A DNA stretch of 64,000 bases from Erwinia typographi (GTDB lineage Bacteria; Pseudomonadota; Gammaproteobacteria; Enterobacterales; Enterobacteriaceae). The position numbers and the translations under genes are program-made. The notes under the pieces are model-generated. The model was not told the DNA's origin. It worked only from the letters and a program-made list of their open reading frames with translations, and made no database searches. The DNA lies in NCBI RefSeq assembly GCF_000773975.1, contig NZ_JRUQ01000029.1, positions 1 through 64,000 on the forward strand, written 5' to 3'. Positions 1 through 8,788 of the stretch are shown piece after piece (position 1 is the stretch's first letter; every line of letters starts with the position of its first letter).

Positions 1-30
1 CGCTATTTAGGACGGGTCAAGGCATTTAAA

Positions 31-60
31 AAGGTCGATAGCAACTATCGACCTTTTTTT
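31..60. terminator. Bidirectional intrinsic terminator downstream of grxA
   Basis: A perfect 11-bp inverted repeat (31-41 and 45-55) with a 3-nt loop is followed by a run of T to position 60, and preceded by A residues so that it also reads as a T tract on the minus strand. It lies 45 bp beyond the grxA stop codon on the minus strand. It can serve both grxA and whatever plus-strand gene ends left of the window. Confidence 0.85.
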
Positions 61-104
61 ATCCGCCGCCAGCCAGGCCCGTTAAAGCCAGTGGCAGAGA
101 AGCA

Positions 105-368
105 TTACTGGAACAGGCCCAGGTTCTCTTTGGCGTAGGCTTCAAAATCGGTGCAGCCGCCAATGTGGTTCTCATCAAGGAAGATCTGCGGCACAGTTTC
201 AACCGGCTTGCCGACGGTTTTTTCCAGATCGGCTTTGGTGATGCCTTCTGCGTGAATGTCCACGTAGCGGAAGTCGAAGTCATCACGCTCTTCGGTCAGC
301 TTTTCGGCCAGCTCTTTCGCACGGACACAGTAAGGACAGCCAGGACGTCCAAAAATCACTGCAAACAT
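105..368 (-). CDS. grxA: Glutaredoxin 1
   Basis: Small cytosolic thioredoxin-fold oxidoreductase that uses glutathione to reduce protein disulfides, for example in ribonucleotide reductase and oxidised OxyR. The 87-residue product has the redox motif CPYC at residues 11-14 close to the N-terminus and the TVP cis-proline segment and GGCTD glutathione-binding segment near the C-terminus. The frame stays open for 14 more codons upstream, but the start at 368 is preceded by a strong GAGGAGA ribosome site (371-380 region) and gives the family length. It is transcribed away from ybjC-nfsA. In E. coli grxA is OxyR-controlled; here a perfect CRP-type palindrome lies about 28 bp upstream of the start. 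Confidence 0.96.
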   Translation of the reverse strand: MFAVIFGRPGCPYCVRAKELAEKLTEERDDFDFRYVDIHAEGITKADLEKTVGKPVETVPQIFLDENHIGGCTDFEAYAKENLGLFQ

Positions 369-395
369 AGGTTTCTCCTCAAAGGTCGATATTTG

Positions 396-411
396 TGTGA
401 TGTATATCACA
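396..411. promoter_or_regulatory. Perfect CRP-type palindrome (TGTGA-N6-TCACA)
   Basis: Both five-base arms match the CRP consensus exactly with the correct 6-bp spacer. The centre lies about 36 bp upstream of the grxA start codon and 165 bp upstream of ybjC. Read on the minus strand, its middle also offers an AT-rich candidate -10 for grxA, so a bound regulator here would more likely block grxA than activate it; that part is inference. The same arms are related to FNR sites (GTGAT-N4-ATCAC), but the outer T/G bases favour CRP. Confidence 0.6.
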
Positions 412-568
412 ATTCATCAATTAATGGCGATTATCATGCCCGCTTCGTTCCGCGAAGGGAAGAAGGAATTACCTGTTGGTCCGATTCGCACAGGCTATGC
501 AAAATCTGTCAGCTTAGGCTTTAATAACGGCTGGCAGGATAGAGCAACCCCCAGAGAGGAGATACACC

Positions 569-850
569 ATGCGTGCTTTTAGTCGTATGCCCAGGTTTGT
601 ACTGGTGCTGGAAGGACTGGGGGGAATATTGCTGCTGCTCTCTTACTTCACGCTACATCGAATGCTACCCTTACCGGCGCCTTTTTCCGGCCCGCTGGCC
701 GCGACATTTATGATTTTCGCCGGGATTGCGCTGATGCTTCCTGCCGCGCTGCTGCTGATGTGGCGCACGGCCAAAGCGATGGCGCCGGAACTTTTTAACG
801 CAAAGCCAGACCCAACTACTCCAGGAGAAAAGCATGACGCCGACCATTGA
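569..850 (+). CDS. ybjC: YbjC, small DUF1418 inner-membrane protein
   Basis: A 93-residue protein of unknown function with two hydrophobic helices (about residues 10-27 and 41-65) separated by a proline-rich turn, and a charged C-terminal tail ending in His/Asp. This is the size and topology of E. coli YbjC, which precedes nfsA there as well. The start has a GAGAGGAG ribosome site about 8 bp upstream. The 3' end overlaps nfsA by 17 bp, so the two are likely cotranscribed and translationally coupled. In E. coli this promoter answers to SoxS/MarA; I did not identify a mar/sox box here. Confidence 0.85.
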   Translation: MRAFSRMPRFVLVLEGLGGILLLLSYFTLHRMLPLPAPFSGPLAATFMIFAGIALMLPAALLLMWRTAKAMAPELFNAKPDPTTPGEKHDADH

Positions 851-1556
851 GCTACTGCGCTCGCACCGATCTATTCGGGCTTTTACCGAGAAGCCGATTG
901 AGGAAGCGCAGCGTGAAGCTATTCTGGCCGCCGCTCAGTCAGCATCCAGCTCCAGCTTCCTGCAATGTTCTTCAATTATCCGCATCACCGATCGGGCCGT
1001 TCGCGACCGGCTGGTTGAGCTGAGCGGTGGACAGCAGTACGTAGGGAAAGCCGCTGAATTCTGGGTGTTCTGCGCCGACTTCAATCGCCATCTGCAAATT
1101 TGTCCTGAGGCCCAACTGGGCCTGGCGGAGCAGCTGCTGTTAGGCTGTGTGGACACCGCGCTGATGGGGCAAAATGCGATGATCGCGGCGGAATCCCTTG
1201 GGCTGGGCGGCGTATTTATTGGCGGCATTCGCAACGGTATTGCTGAGGTCACCGAGTTGCTGGGCCTGCCACACTACGTTCTGCCGCTGTTTGGCCTGTG
1301 CCTCGGCTGGCCTGCGCAGTCTCCGCAGCATAAACCAAGGATGCCTGCCGCGATGCTGGTGCATGAAAACCGCTATCAGCCGATCGACCCCGAGGTGCTG
1401 GCGACCTACGACGGCGAGCAGGTGGAATACTATCTCTCACGGGAGAGCAATCCGCGCCGTGAGAGCTGGAGCGAACATATCCAGAAAACCATCATCAAAG
1501 AGAACCGCCCGTTTATGCTGGATTACCTGCATCGGCAGGGTTGGGCAACGCGTTAA
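834..1556 (+). CDS. nfsA: Oxygen-insensitive NADPH nitroreductase NfsA
   Basis: FMN-dependent homodimeric nitroreductase that performs two-electron reduction of nitroaromatics and quinones with NADPH. The 240-residue product is exactly the family length. It has the N-terminal HRSIR motif (residues 11-15) and a serine-rich SASSSSFLQ segment that contact FMN, a GGxR segment near residue 130, and the C-terminal RESNPRRESW loop that in NfsA contacts NADPH. It sits between ybjC and rimK, the same order as in E. coli, with 18 bp before rimK. Confidence 0.95.
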   Translation: MTPTIELLRSHRSIRAFTEKPIEEAQREAILAAAQSASSSSFLQCSSIIRITDRAVRDRLVELSGGQQYVGKAAEFWVFCADFNRHLQICPEAQLGLAEQLLLGCVDTALMGQNAMIAAESLGLGGVFIGGIRNGIAEVTELLGLPHYVLPLFGLCLGWPAQSPQHKPRMPAAMLVHENRYQPIDPEVLATYDGEQVEYYLSRESNPRRESWSEHIQKTIIKENRPFMLDYLHRQGWATR

Positions 1557-1574
1557 GCTCCCCGGAGGCAACTG

Positions 1575-2477
1575 GTGAAAATAGCGATTCTTTCCCGAGA
1601 TGGCTCGCTTTACTCTTGCAAACGCCTGCTTGAGGCTGCGCGTGAACGCGGCCACAGCGTTGAGGTTATCGATCCGCTCTCCTGCTACATGAATATCAAC
1701 CCTGGCTCCTCGGCCATTCACTACCGTGGTGAACAGCTGGGGCATTTCGACGCCGTTATCCCGCGTATTGGCTCGGCGATTACCTTCTACGGCACCGCCG
1801 TGCTGCGCCAGTTTGAGGTTTGCGGCAGCTATCCGCTGAATGAGTCGGTAGCGATCACCCGCGCGCGTGACAAGCTGCGCTCCCTTCAACTGCTGGCCCG
1901 CCAGGGCATTGATATGCCGGTGACAGGGTTTGCCCATTCGCCTGATGACACCAGCGATCTGATTAAAATGGTAGGCGGCGCACCGCTGGTGGTGAAGCTG
2001 GTGGAGGGAACGCAGGGAATTGGCGTGGTGCTGGCGGAGACGCGTCAGGCGGCAGAAAGCGTGATCGATGCTTTTCGCGGGCTGAACGCGCACATTCTGG
2101 TACAGGAATTTATTAAAGAAGCCCACGGGCGCGACATTCGCTGCCTGGTTATTGGCGGCGAAGTGGTGGCTGCGATAGAGCGCGAAGCTAAAGAAGGGGA
2201 TTTTCGCTCCAATCTGCACCGTGGCGGCACGGCGCGCTGCGTGGAGATCACCGGAAGAGAGCGCGAAATGGCGATAAGCGCCGCCGCTACGCTGGGACTG
2301 GACGTCGCCGGGGTGGATATCCTCCGTGCCAGGCGTGGCCCGCTGGTGATGGAGGTGAATGCCTCCCCAGGCTTAGAAGGGATTGAAAAAACAACCGGTT
2401 TGGATATCGCGGCCATGATGATCGGCTGGATAGAAGAGCAGGCCCACCCCGGCTTCTGTCTGAAAACCGGCGGATAG
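1575..2477 (+). CDS. rimK: RimK, alpha-L-glutamate ligase for ribosomal protein S6
   Basis: ATP-grasp ligase that adds glutamate residues to the C-terminus of ribosomal protein S6. The 300-residue product has the ATP-grasp elements in order: a [13 protein letters not shown] nucleotide loop near the middle, VQEFI, the [13 protein letters not shown] strand and the metal-binding [13 protein letters not shown] segment near residue 265. Translation starts at GTG (1575), with a GGAGG ribosome site 7 bp upstream. It is the third gene of ybjC-nfsA-rimK. Confidence 0.95.
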   Translation: MKIAILSRDGSLYSCKRLLEAARERGHSVEVIDPLSCYMNINPGSSAIHYRGEQLGHFDAVIPRIGSAITFYGTAVLRQFEVCGSYPLNESVAITRARDKLRSLQLLARQGIDMPVTGFAHSPDDTSDLIKMVGGAPLVVKLVEGTQGIGVVLAETRQAAESVIDAFRGLNAHILVQEFIKEAHGRDIRCLVIGGEVVAAIEREAKEGDFRSNLHRGGTARCVEITGREREMAISAAATLGLDVAGVDILRARRGPLVMEVNASPGLEGIEKTTGLDIAAMMIGWIEEQAHPGFCLKTGG

Positions 2478-2562
2478 TGGCTTATTTCTGTCACAATCGT
2501 GGTGTTCAAGCGGATTTTTCCGTAAGCTAGGGCGCAATTTTAAGGCGGTAAGAGAAAAGTAC

Positions 2563-3042
2563 ATGGATTCACTCGTCGTTCCAGATATTGACGTAATACG
2601 ACGTTGGCTGGATCAGCAAAGCATCACCTGGTTTGAGTGCGACTCTTGTCAGGCGCTTCACCTGCCGCATATGCAAAATTTCGACGGGGTGTTCGATGCC
2701 AAGCTCGATCTGGTCGATAACGTTATTCTGTTTTCTGCCCTGGCCGAGGTCAAGCCAACGGCGCTGATCCCGCTGGTAGGCGATCTTTCGCAGATCAACG
2801 CCAGCTCGCTGACCGTGAAAGCCTTTGTCGATATCCAGGATGATAATTTGCCAAAGCTGATCGTCTGTCAGTCGCTTAGCGCCAGCGCAGGCTTGACCTA
2901 CGGGCAGTTCGTCCACTTTATGAAGCAAAGCGAAGAGCAGATCTCCATGGTGGTGCTCGAAGCGTTCGCTAACCATCTACTGGTGCCGGGCGAAGAAGAT
3001 GACCGTACCGAGGTTGTCTCCTCCCACTCATTACTGCATTAA
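2563..3042 (+). CDS. ybjN: YbjN family protein
   Basis: A 159-residue acidic cytosolic protein with no recognisable catalytic motif, matching E. coli YbjN in length, start (MDSLVVPDI) and position after rimK. The family has a fold resembling secretion chaperones and has been linked in E. coli to motility, stress and envelope phenotypes; the molecular role is unknown. An 85-bp spacer with its own AT-rich stretch separates it from rimK, so it may have its own promoter. Confidence 0.9.
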   Translation: MDSLVVPDIDVIRRWLDQQSITWFECDSCQALHLPHMQNFDGVFDAKLDLVDNVILFSALAEVKPTALIPLVGDLSQINASSLTVKAFVDIQDDNLPKLIVCQSLSASAGLTYGQFVHFMKQSEEQISMVVLEAFANHLLVPGEEDDRTEVVSSHSLLH

Positions 3043-3462
3043 AAACCTCCTGTTTATGCCGGGTCAATCGCTGATGGGCCCACTCATCCGCTGATTATTT
3101 ATTCAGTCGCGCTGACCGGTTGCTACATTCCCCAGTTTAAAGCGCGAAATAACCATTTTTTATTCTGCTTTTTACCCGGATATGCCAGATATTTGTCGCC
3201 GTTTATGCCGTCTTTGGCGTATCACATAGAGGAAACAGGCATTAAAAATCGATAAAAGGCGTTTTTTACGCCGGGGGCTGGCCTGGGGGAAGCGGGGGGG
3301 CTATTCTTGCGAAGCTGCATTTCTCATGCAACGTCGTTACATGTATAGGTTTTTTCTATTTAACAGCACGGTGAATAATCATTCATTGTAGAGCTATAAC
3401 TGGCCGGTTGTAGGTGGCTTTGCCTCAGGCTGTAATTATCCCTGTTCAGGAGAATGGAAAAC
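3043..3462 (+). promoter_or_regulatory. 420-bp regulatory gap upstream of potF
   Basis: No gene is visible. The gap holds a short hairpin (ggcgt/acgcc, about 3258-3272), a GG-N10-GC pair at 3280-3293 that weakly resembles a sigma-54 site, the ARG box at 3372-3385, and two promoter-like pairs near potF. One is TATAAC (3395-3400), whose -35 region would overlap the ARG box. The other is TTGTAG (3408-3413) and TGTAAT (3431-3436), spaced 17 bp. The potF ribosome site AGGAG is at 3448-3452. Which promoter is used cannot be told from sequence. Confidence 0.45.
3372..3385. promoter_or_regulatory. Perfect ARG box (ArgR operator) before potF
   Basis: TGAAT-N4-ATTCA matches both conserved half-sites of the ArgR operator exactly. 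It lies 78 bp upstream of the chosen potF start and overlaps the -35 position of a TATAAC candidate promoter. A clear second box at the usual 2-3 bp distance is not visible on either side. Arginine-dependent control of putrescine uptake would fit, since putrescine is made from arginine. Confidence 0.55.
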
Positions 3463-4572
3463 ATGTTCACCCCACGTAAAAAATGGTTGTCAGGTGTAGT
3501 TGCTGGCGTGCTGATGGCGGTTTCCGTCGGCGCAGGGGCTGCTGATAAGACGCTGCATGTTTATAACTGGTCAGACTATATCTCCCCGGATACCGTGCCG
3601 AATTTCGAAAAGCAAACCGGTATCAAAGTGGTTTACGACGTGTTTGACTCCAATGAAGTGCTGGAGGGCAAGCTGATGGCCGGCAGTACCGGCTATGATG
3701 TAGTGGTGCCTTCATCCAGCTTCCTCGCCCGTCAGTTGCAGTCCGGCGTGTTTCAGCCGCTGGATAAGAGCAAGCTGCCTAACTATAAAAACCTCGACCC
3801 AGACCTGCTGAAAAAACTGGATCAGCACGACCCGGGCAACAAATACGCCATTCCTTACCTGTGGGCCACCACCGGTATCGGCTATAACGTGGATAAGGTC
3901 AAAGCGGTGCTGGGCAAAGACGCGCCGGTTGACAGCTGGGATCTGGTACTGAAGCCGGAAAATCTGGAAAAACTGAAGAGCTGCGGCGTTTCCTTCCTCG
4001 ACGCGCCGGAAGAAATTTTTGCCACCGTTCTGAATTACCTGGGCAAGGACCCGAACAGCTCTGATGCTAAAGATTACTCTGGCGCCGCCACGGACCTGCT
4101 GCTGAAGCTACGTCCCAGCATCCGCTACTTCCACTCTTCGCAGTACATTAACGATCTGGCTAACGGCAATACCTGCGTAGCGATTGGCTGGGCTGGTGAC
4201 GTTCTGCAAGCGAAAAACCGCGCGGTTGAAGCGAAAAATGGCGTACACATTGCCTACAGCATTCCAAAAGAGGGCGCGCTGGCGTTCTTCGACATGCTGG
4301 CCATTCCTAAAGATGCCAAAAACGTTGATGAGGCCTACCAGTTCCTCAACTATCTGATGGAGCCGAAAGTCATCGCCGACATTTCCAATAAGATGTTCTA
4401 TGCCAACGGCAACAAGGCTTCCGTGCCGCTGATCGATGCCGATGTCCGTAATAACCCGGGCATTTTCCCAACGCCGGACACCATGGCTAAATTGTTCGTG
4501 CTGAAGGTACAGGACCCAAAACTTGACCGTGTGCGCACGCGCGCATGGACTAAAGTTAAAAGTGGTAAGTAA
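3463..4572 (+). CDS. potF: Putrescine-binding periplasmic protein PotF
   Basis: Periplasmic solute-binding protein that delivers putrescine to the PotGHI ABC transporter. The 369-residue product has a signal peptide (KKWLSG, then a hydrophobic stretch ending in AGAADK) and the family blocks [18 protein letters not shown] and IGWAGDV that line the polyamine pocket. An in-frame ATG lies 9 bp upstream (3454), but AGGAG at 3448-3452 is only 1 bp from it and about 10 bp from 3463, so the inner ATG is preferred. A hairpin follows before potG, as expected if the binding protein is made in excess. Confidence 0.96.
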   Translation: MFTPRKKWLSGVVAGVLMAVSVGAGAADKTLHVYNWSDYISPDTVPNFEKQTGIKVVYDVFDSNEVLEGKLMAGSTGYDVVVPSSSFLARQLQSGVFQPLDKSKLPNYKNLDPDLLKKLDQHDPGNKYAIPYLWATTGIGYNVDKVKAVLGKDAPVDSWDLVLKPENLEKLKSCGVSFLDAPEEIFATVLNYLGKDPNSSDAKDYSGAATDLLLKLRPSIRYFHSSQYINDLANGNTCVAIGWAGDVLQAKNRAVEAKNGVHIAYSIPKEGALAFFDMLAIPKDAKNVDEAYQFLNYLMEPKVIADISNKMFYANGNKASVPLIDADVRNNPGIFPTPDTMAKLFVLKVQDPKLDRVRTRAWTKVKSGK

Positions 4573-4611
4573 TTGACAAAAACGAGCCTGACTCGCTTTT
4601 GATTCAGCAAC

Positions 4612-4644
4612 AGAGGCGCATTAACTGGCCTCTATTTGTCTTTT
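4612..4644 (+). terminator. Partial terminator / RNA-stabilising hairpin between potF and potG
   Basis: AGAGGC (4612-4617) pairs with GCCTCT (4628-4633) across a 10-nt loop and is followed by a T-rich tract to 4644. The stem is short. A leaky terminator here would raise potF over potGHI. Confidence 0.5.
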
Positions 4645-4684
4645 ATATGGCTGAGTCGCCGTATTCAGTTAGCGCCGGAGAGTA

Positions 4685-5824
4685 ATGGTAGTGAACGACG
4701 CGATCCCCCGTCCGCAACAAAAAGCTGGCAAGGCGTTGACGCCGCTGCTTGAGATCCGCAATCTGACCAAGTCTTTTGACGGCCAGAACGCGGTAGATGA
4801 TGTCAACCTGACCATTTATAAAGGTGAGATTTTTGCGCTGCTGGGCGCATCCGGCTGCGGGAAATCAACGCTGCTGAGGATGCTGGCTGGCTTCGAACCG
4901 CCGACCTCCGGGCAGATAGTGCTGGATGGCCAGGACCTTTCCCATGTGCCGCCTTATCAGCGCCCAATCAACATGATGTTCCAGTCCTACGCGCTGTTCC
5001 CGCATATGACTGTGGAGCAGAACATCGCCTTCGGCCTGCAGCAGGATCGCCTGCCTAAAAACGAAATCGCCAGCCGCGTGGCGGAGATGCTGACGCTGGT
5101 GCATATGCAGGAGTATGCCAAACGTAAGCCGCACCAGCTCTCTGGCGGCCAGCGTCAGCGTGTGGCGCTGGCCCGCAGCCTGGCGAAGCGGCCTAAGCTG
5201 CTGCTGCTGGATGAGCCAATGGGCGCGCTGGATAAGAAGCTGCGCGATCGGATGCAGCTGGAAGTGGTCGATATTCTTGAGCGCGTCGGCGCAACCTGCG
5301 TGATGGTTACCCACGATCAGGAAGAGGCGATGACCATGGCCGGGCGTATTGCGATCATGAACCGCGGTAAATTCGTGCAGATCGGTGAGCCGGAAGAGAT
5401 TTACGAGCATCCGACGACCCGCTACAGCGCGGAGTTTATCGGTTCGGTGAACCTGTTCGAAGGGATACTGCGCGAGCGTCAGGCCGATGGTCTGGTTATC
5501 GAAAGTCCGGGGCTTGTCCATCCGCTGAAGGTTGATTCCGACGCCTCAGTGGTTGATGGCGTACCGGTGCACGTCGCGCTGCGCCCTGAAAAAGTGATGC
5601 TTTGTGAAGAGGCGCCGGCTGACGGCTGTAATTTTGCGGTGGGTGAAGTGGCGCACATTGCCTATCTGGGCGATCTGTCTATTTACCACGTTCGTTTGCG
5701 CAGCGGCCAGACGATCAGCGCTCAGTTGCAAAACGCCCATCGCTTCCGCAAGGGTACGCCAACCTGGGGAGACGAAGTGCATCTCTGCTGGGACGCGGAC
5801 AGCTGTGTGGTTCTGACGGTATAG
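4685..5824 (+). CDS. potG: Putrescine ABC transporter ATPase PotG
   Basis: Cytoplasmic ATPase subunit that powers PotHI. The 379-residue protein has Walker A GASGCGKST at residues 54-62, the signature LSGGQRQR near residue 155, Walker B LLLLDEPMGALD near 175, the H-loop VTHDQEEAM, and a C-terminal TOBE domain (from about residue 290) typical of the polyamine/maltose type. ATG at 4685 has GGAG just upstream; a GTG at 4691 would also serve and gives the E. coli start MNDAIPRP. Confidence 0.96.
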   Translation: MVVNDAIPRPQQKAGKALTPLLEIRNLTKSFDGQNAVDDVNLTIYKGEIFALLGASGCGKSTLLRMLAGFEPPTSGQIVLDGQDLSHVPPYQRPINMMFQSYALFPHMTVEQNIAFGLQQDRLPKNEIASRVAEMLTLVHMQEYAKRKPHQLSGGQRQRVALARSLAKRPKLLLLDEPMGALDKKLRDRMQLEVVDILERVGATCVMVTHDQEEAMTMAGRIAIMNRGKFVQIGEPEEIYEHPTTRYSAEFIGSVNLFEGILRERQADGLVIESPGLVHPLKVDSDASVVDGVPVHVALRPEKVMLCEEAPADGCNFAVGEVAHIAYLGDLSIYHVRLRSGQTISAQLQNAHRFRKGTPTWGDEVHLCWDADSCVVLTV

Positions 5825-5835
5825 CGGGGGAAGTA

Positions 5836-6798
5836 ATGAGCCAACAATCTTCAAAAAACACCGAGCCGCCGACCCGTTCACCCGGCTCGCTGAGCGCTTT
5901 TCTCGGCCGGTTGCAGATGAAATACGGGCGCAGGCTGACGATCGCGATACCCTATATCTGGCTGGTGCTGCTGTTCCTGCTGCCGTTTCTAATCGTTCTG
6001 AAAATCAGCTTTGCGGATATTGCGCGCGCCATTCCGCCGTACACCGACCTGCTGACCTGGGCTGACGGCGAGCTGACCATGGTGATGAACCTTGGCAACT
6101 ACCTGACGCTGACGGATGACCCGCTTTACATCGATGCTTATCTGCACTCGCTGGAGGTGGCGGCGATCTCAACGGTGGTCTGCCTGCTGATCGGCTATCC
6201 GCTGGCATGGGCCGTCGCGCACAGTTCGCCGTCGACGCGTAATATTTTATTGTTATTGGTGATCCTCCCTTCGTGGACCTCTTTCCTGGTGCGCGTCTAT
6301 GCGTGGATGGGAATACTGAATAACAACGGTATCCTGAACCGGTTCCTGATGTGGACTGGGATTATCGATCACCCGGTGGCGATTCTGTATACCAACCTGG
6401 CCGTCTATATCGGCATCGTTTATTGCTATCTGCCGTTTATGGTGCTGCCAATTTATACCGCCTTAACCCGCATCGATTATTCGCTGGTCGAAGCCTCTCT
6501 GGACCTGGGCGCAAGGCCACTAAAGACCTTTTTCAGGGTGATTGTGCCGCTGACTAAAGGCGGGATTATCGCCGGTTCGATGCTGGTATTTATTCCTGCG
6601 GTGGGCGAATACGTGATCCCGGAACTGTTAGGAGGGCCGGACAGTATTATGATTGGCCGCGTCCTCTGGCAGGAGTTCTTTAATAACCGGGACTGGCCGG
6701 TAGCTTCAGCGCTGGCAGTGATCATTTTGCTGATTCTGATCCTGCCGATAATCTGGTTTCATAAGCATCAGAACAAAGAGATGGGGGAGAAGAAATGA
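5836..6798 (+). CDS. potH: Putrescine ABC transporter permease PotH
   Basis: Inner-membrane permease subunit. The 320-residue product has a polar N-terminus of about 37 residues, six predicted transmembrane helices and the cytoplasmic EAA loop (EASLDLGARPLKTFFRVIVP) that docks on PotG. It overlaps potI by 4 bp (ATGA), indicating coupling. Confidence 0.95.
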   Translation: MSQQSSKNTEPPTRSPGSLSAFLGRLQMKYGRRLTIAIPYIWLVLLFLLPFLIVLKISFADIARAIPPYTDLLTWADGELTMVMNLGNYLTLTDDPLYIDAYLHSLEVAAISTVVCLLIGYPLAWAVAHSSPSTRNILLLLVILPSWTSFLVRVYAWMGILNNNGILNRFLMWTGIIDHPVAILYTNLAVYIGIVYCYLPFMVLPIYTALTRIDYSLVEASLDLGARPLKTFFRVIVPLTKGGIIAGSMLVFIPAVGEYVIPELLGGPDSIMIGRVLWQEFFNNRDWPVASALAVIILLILILPIIWFHKHQNKEMGEKK

Positions 6799-7640
6799 CG
6801 ACGTTACCTACCATCCGTTCCCCATGGCGCATCGCGATTCTGGTGCTGGGTTTTGCTTTCCTCTACGCCCCGATGGCGCTGCTGGTGATCTATTCGTTTA
6901 ACTCATCCCAGCTGGCGGCGTGGGAGAGCTTCTCCCTGCACTGGTATAACGTGCTGTTCCATGATGATGCGATGAAAAGCGCCGTGGCGCTGAGCCTGAG
7001 TATTGCCGCGCTGGCGGCTACGGCGGCATCGGTACTGGGCACCATTGCGGCAGTAGCGATCGTTCGTTTTGGCCGCTTTAAAGGCTCCACCGGCTTTGCC
7101 TTTATGCTAACTGCGCCGCTGGTGATGCCGGACGTGATTACCGGCCTCTCTTTGCTGTTGCTTTTTGTGGCGATGGGCAATGCCTTCGGCTGGCCTGCTG
7201 ACCGCGGTATGCTGACTATCTGGCTGGCCCATGTGACGTTTTGTACCGCCTATGTCGCGGTGGTGATCAACGCGCGCCTGCGCGAGCTGGATCGTTCGAT
7301 TGAAGAGGCGGCGATGGATCTGGGCGCGCCGCCGCTGAAGGTCTTTTTCGTTATTACCGTTCCGATGATCGCCCCGGCGATTGTCACCGGCTGGCTGCTG
7401 GCCTTCACGATTTCACTGGACGATCTGGTGATATCCAGCTTTGTGACGGGCCCAGGCGCGACTACGCTACCGATGCAAATTTTTGCCACGGTACGACGCG
7501 GCGTGAACCCGGAGATTAATGCGCTGGCTTCGCTGATCCTGTTTGTGGTGGGCATCGTTGGCTTTATCGCCTGGCGCTTTATGGCGCACGAAGAGAAAAA
7601 GCGGCAGAAGGATATTCAGAAGGCGCGCGGCGGTCATTGA
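6795..7640 (+). CDS. potI: Putrescine ABC transporter permease PotI
   Basis: Second inner-membrane permease of the putrescine importer. The 281-residue protein has six hydrophobic helices and the EAA loop EEAAMDLGAPPLKVFF. It is the last gene of potFGHI; the ATG overlaps the potH stop. Confidence 0.95.
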   Translation: MTTLPTIRSPWRIAILVLGFAFLYAPMALLVIYSFNSSQLAAWESFSLHWYNVLFHDDAMKSAVALSLSIAALAATAASVLGTIAAVAIVRFGRFKGSTGFAFMLTAPLVMPDVITGLSLLLLFVAMGNAFGWPADRGMLTIWLAHVTFCTAYVAVVINARLRELDRSIEEAAMDLGAPPLKVFFVITVPMIAPAIVTGWLLAFTISLDDLVISSFVTGPGATTLPMQIFATVRRGVNPEINALASLILFVVGIVGFIAWRFMAHEEKKRQKDIQKARGGH

Positions 7641-8251
7641 TCGTCGGCGGCGAGCGGCAGGGAGGCCGCTGCTGAATCTCCCCAGAGTGGATTCACTGTT
7701 TTTTTACGTGCAGCCGCCACGTAAATATTTCTCTGGTAAAACTCATCATCCCCGTTAATTTAGCCTCTCTGTAATAACATCAGCCATCACCTGGCTGGCA
7801 TTCGATTATCAATAGCGAAAAGAAACAAACGGGTCGCAGCAAGCAGAAAGTCGTTATTGATTTAACCTGCGCTTCAATATGGCCAGGCGCTGATAATAAC
7901 CCTATCGTTAGTCATATTCTTTTCGTTATTCAGCCCGTTGGTTAATGCGGGGAAAACGCTTTTCTGACTGGCGCTATTCCCTTTATTGCGCTAAGCATTA
8001 GCTGTTGCGCCGGGCAGCGAAAAGAAGTAATGAGTTTATGGCTGGCGGACTGAATAAAGCGAAGCTGCTGGTGAAAAACCGTTTCAGGCAGCATTATTCT
8101 GTTTGTCGGAGCATTAAAAAATATCGTATTATTATAGTAATTATTAATTATCCACCCCGTAATGATCGTTCAGGCCCAACGTTACCGGAGCTCCAGACTT
8201 GCGCAAAGGCACTATTCCGGGACCGCAGGTTCCGTCCGGCAGGAGAGTGAT
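7641..8251 (+). other. 611-bp gap with no identified gene between potI and ybjO
   Basis: Short reading frames here have no recognisable family and no good ribosome site. The start holds a GC hairpin (agcggc/gccgct, about 7654-7672) and a weaker GAATC/GATTC hairpin followed by a T7 tract near 7699-7705, which together could end potFGHI. The middle is of mixed composition. About 8115-8155 is very AT-rich and may hold the ybjO promoter. In E. coli the potI-ybjO spacing is only a few tens of bases, so most of this DNA is unexplained. Confidence 0.5.
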
Positions 8252-8731
8252 ATGTCAGAGGTGTTCAGAGAGGGAAAGGCAGTCCTGACATCACCGTCGT
8301 CGGTGCCCGTTGCGGTGCTGGTAGCTGGCATTGCCATTATCGCTACCCGATTAATCAGTCTGGCCCTTCAGGTGCACGAGCTGGGGCTGGCGGAGGTCGC
8401 CAGTTTTGTTTACCGCAGCGCTCAGGCCTGGGATTCCACGCTGATTTTTATCGCCAGCCAGCTGCTGTTTTTCTTTGAACTGCGCTGTGCGGTGGCCCTG
8501 ATGCGCGGAAAAAACTGGGGGCGCTGGGGATATGCCGTCGCTCAGGTGGTGGTGGTACTCTATATGTATAGCGCCTCAATGGGATGGATCTACCCTGAAT
8601 TGTTCAGCATTAATGGGGAAAATAGCCTGCAAATTGTCCACCTGCTGATATCACAAAAGCTTCCCGACCTGCTGGTGATCCTGCTGCTGTTTGTCCCGGC
8701 GGGCTGCCGACAATTTTATCGCCAGCGCTAA
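8252..8731 (+). CDS. ybjO: YbjO, predicted inner-membrane protein
   Basis: A 159-residue membrane protein with about four hydrophobic helices and no catalytic motif, resembling E. coli YbjO in size and position between the pot operon and rlmC. The frame is open for 30 more codons upstream, but ATG 8252 has AGGAG 7 bp before it and starts a conventional N-terminus. Function unknown. Confidence 0.8.
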   Translation: MSEVFREGKAVLTSPSSVPVAVLVAGIAIIATRLISLALQVHELGLAEVASFVYRSAQAWDSTLIFIASQLLFFFELRCAVALMRGKNWGRWGYAVAQVVVVLYMYSASMGWIYPELFSINGENSLQIVHLLISQKLPDLLVILLLFVPAGCRQFYRQR

Positions 8732-8788
8732 AGGCTGGATGCTACAATCGCCGCCCGCTTTTCGCTTTACGGATTAACCGATTTTATC

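Noticed and set aside
1437-2219. A 260-codon open frame antisense to rimK, and a similar one (51301-52113) antisense to aroA
   Set aside because: His/Arg/Asn-rich low-information sequences with no start signal; the sense genes are complete.
3280-3293. A sigma-54 promoter before potF (GG-N10-GC)
   Set aside because: Only the invariant dinucleotides match. The rest departs from TGGCAC-N5-TTGC, and the stretch is a G-rich run where such a match is expected by chance.
8005-8250. A small open frame (about 81 codons) in the potI-ybjO gap
   Set aside because: No ribosome site, no hydrophobic or domain pattern, and it ends across the ybjO leader. Kept only as part of the unexplained gap.
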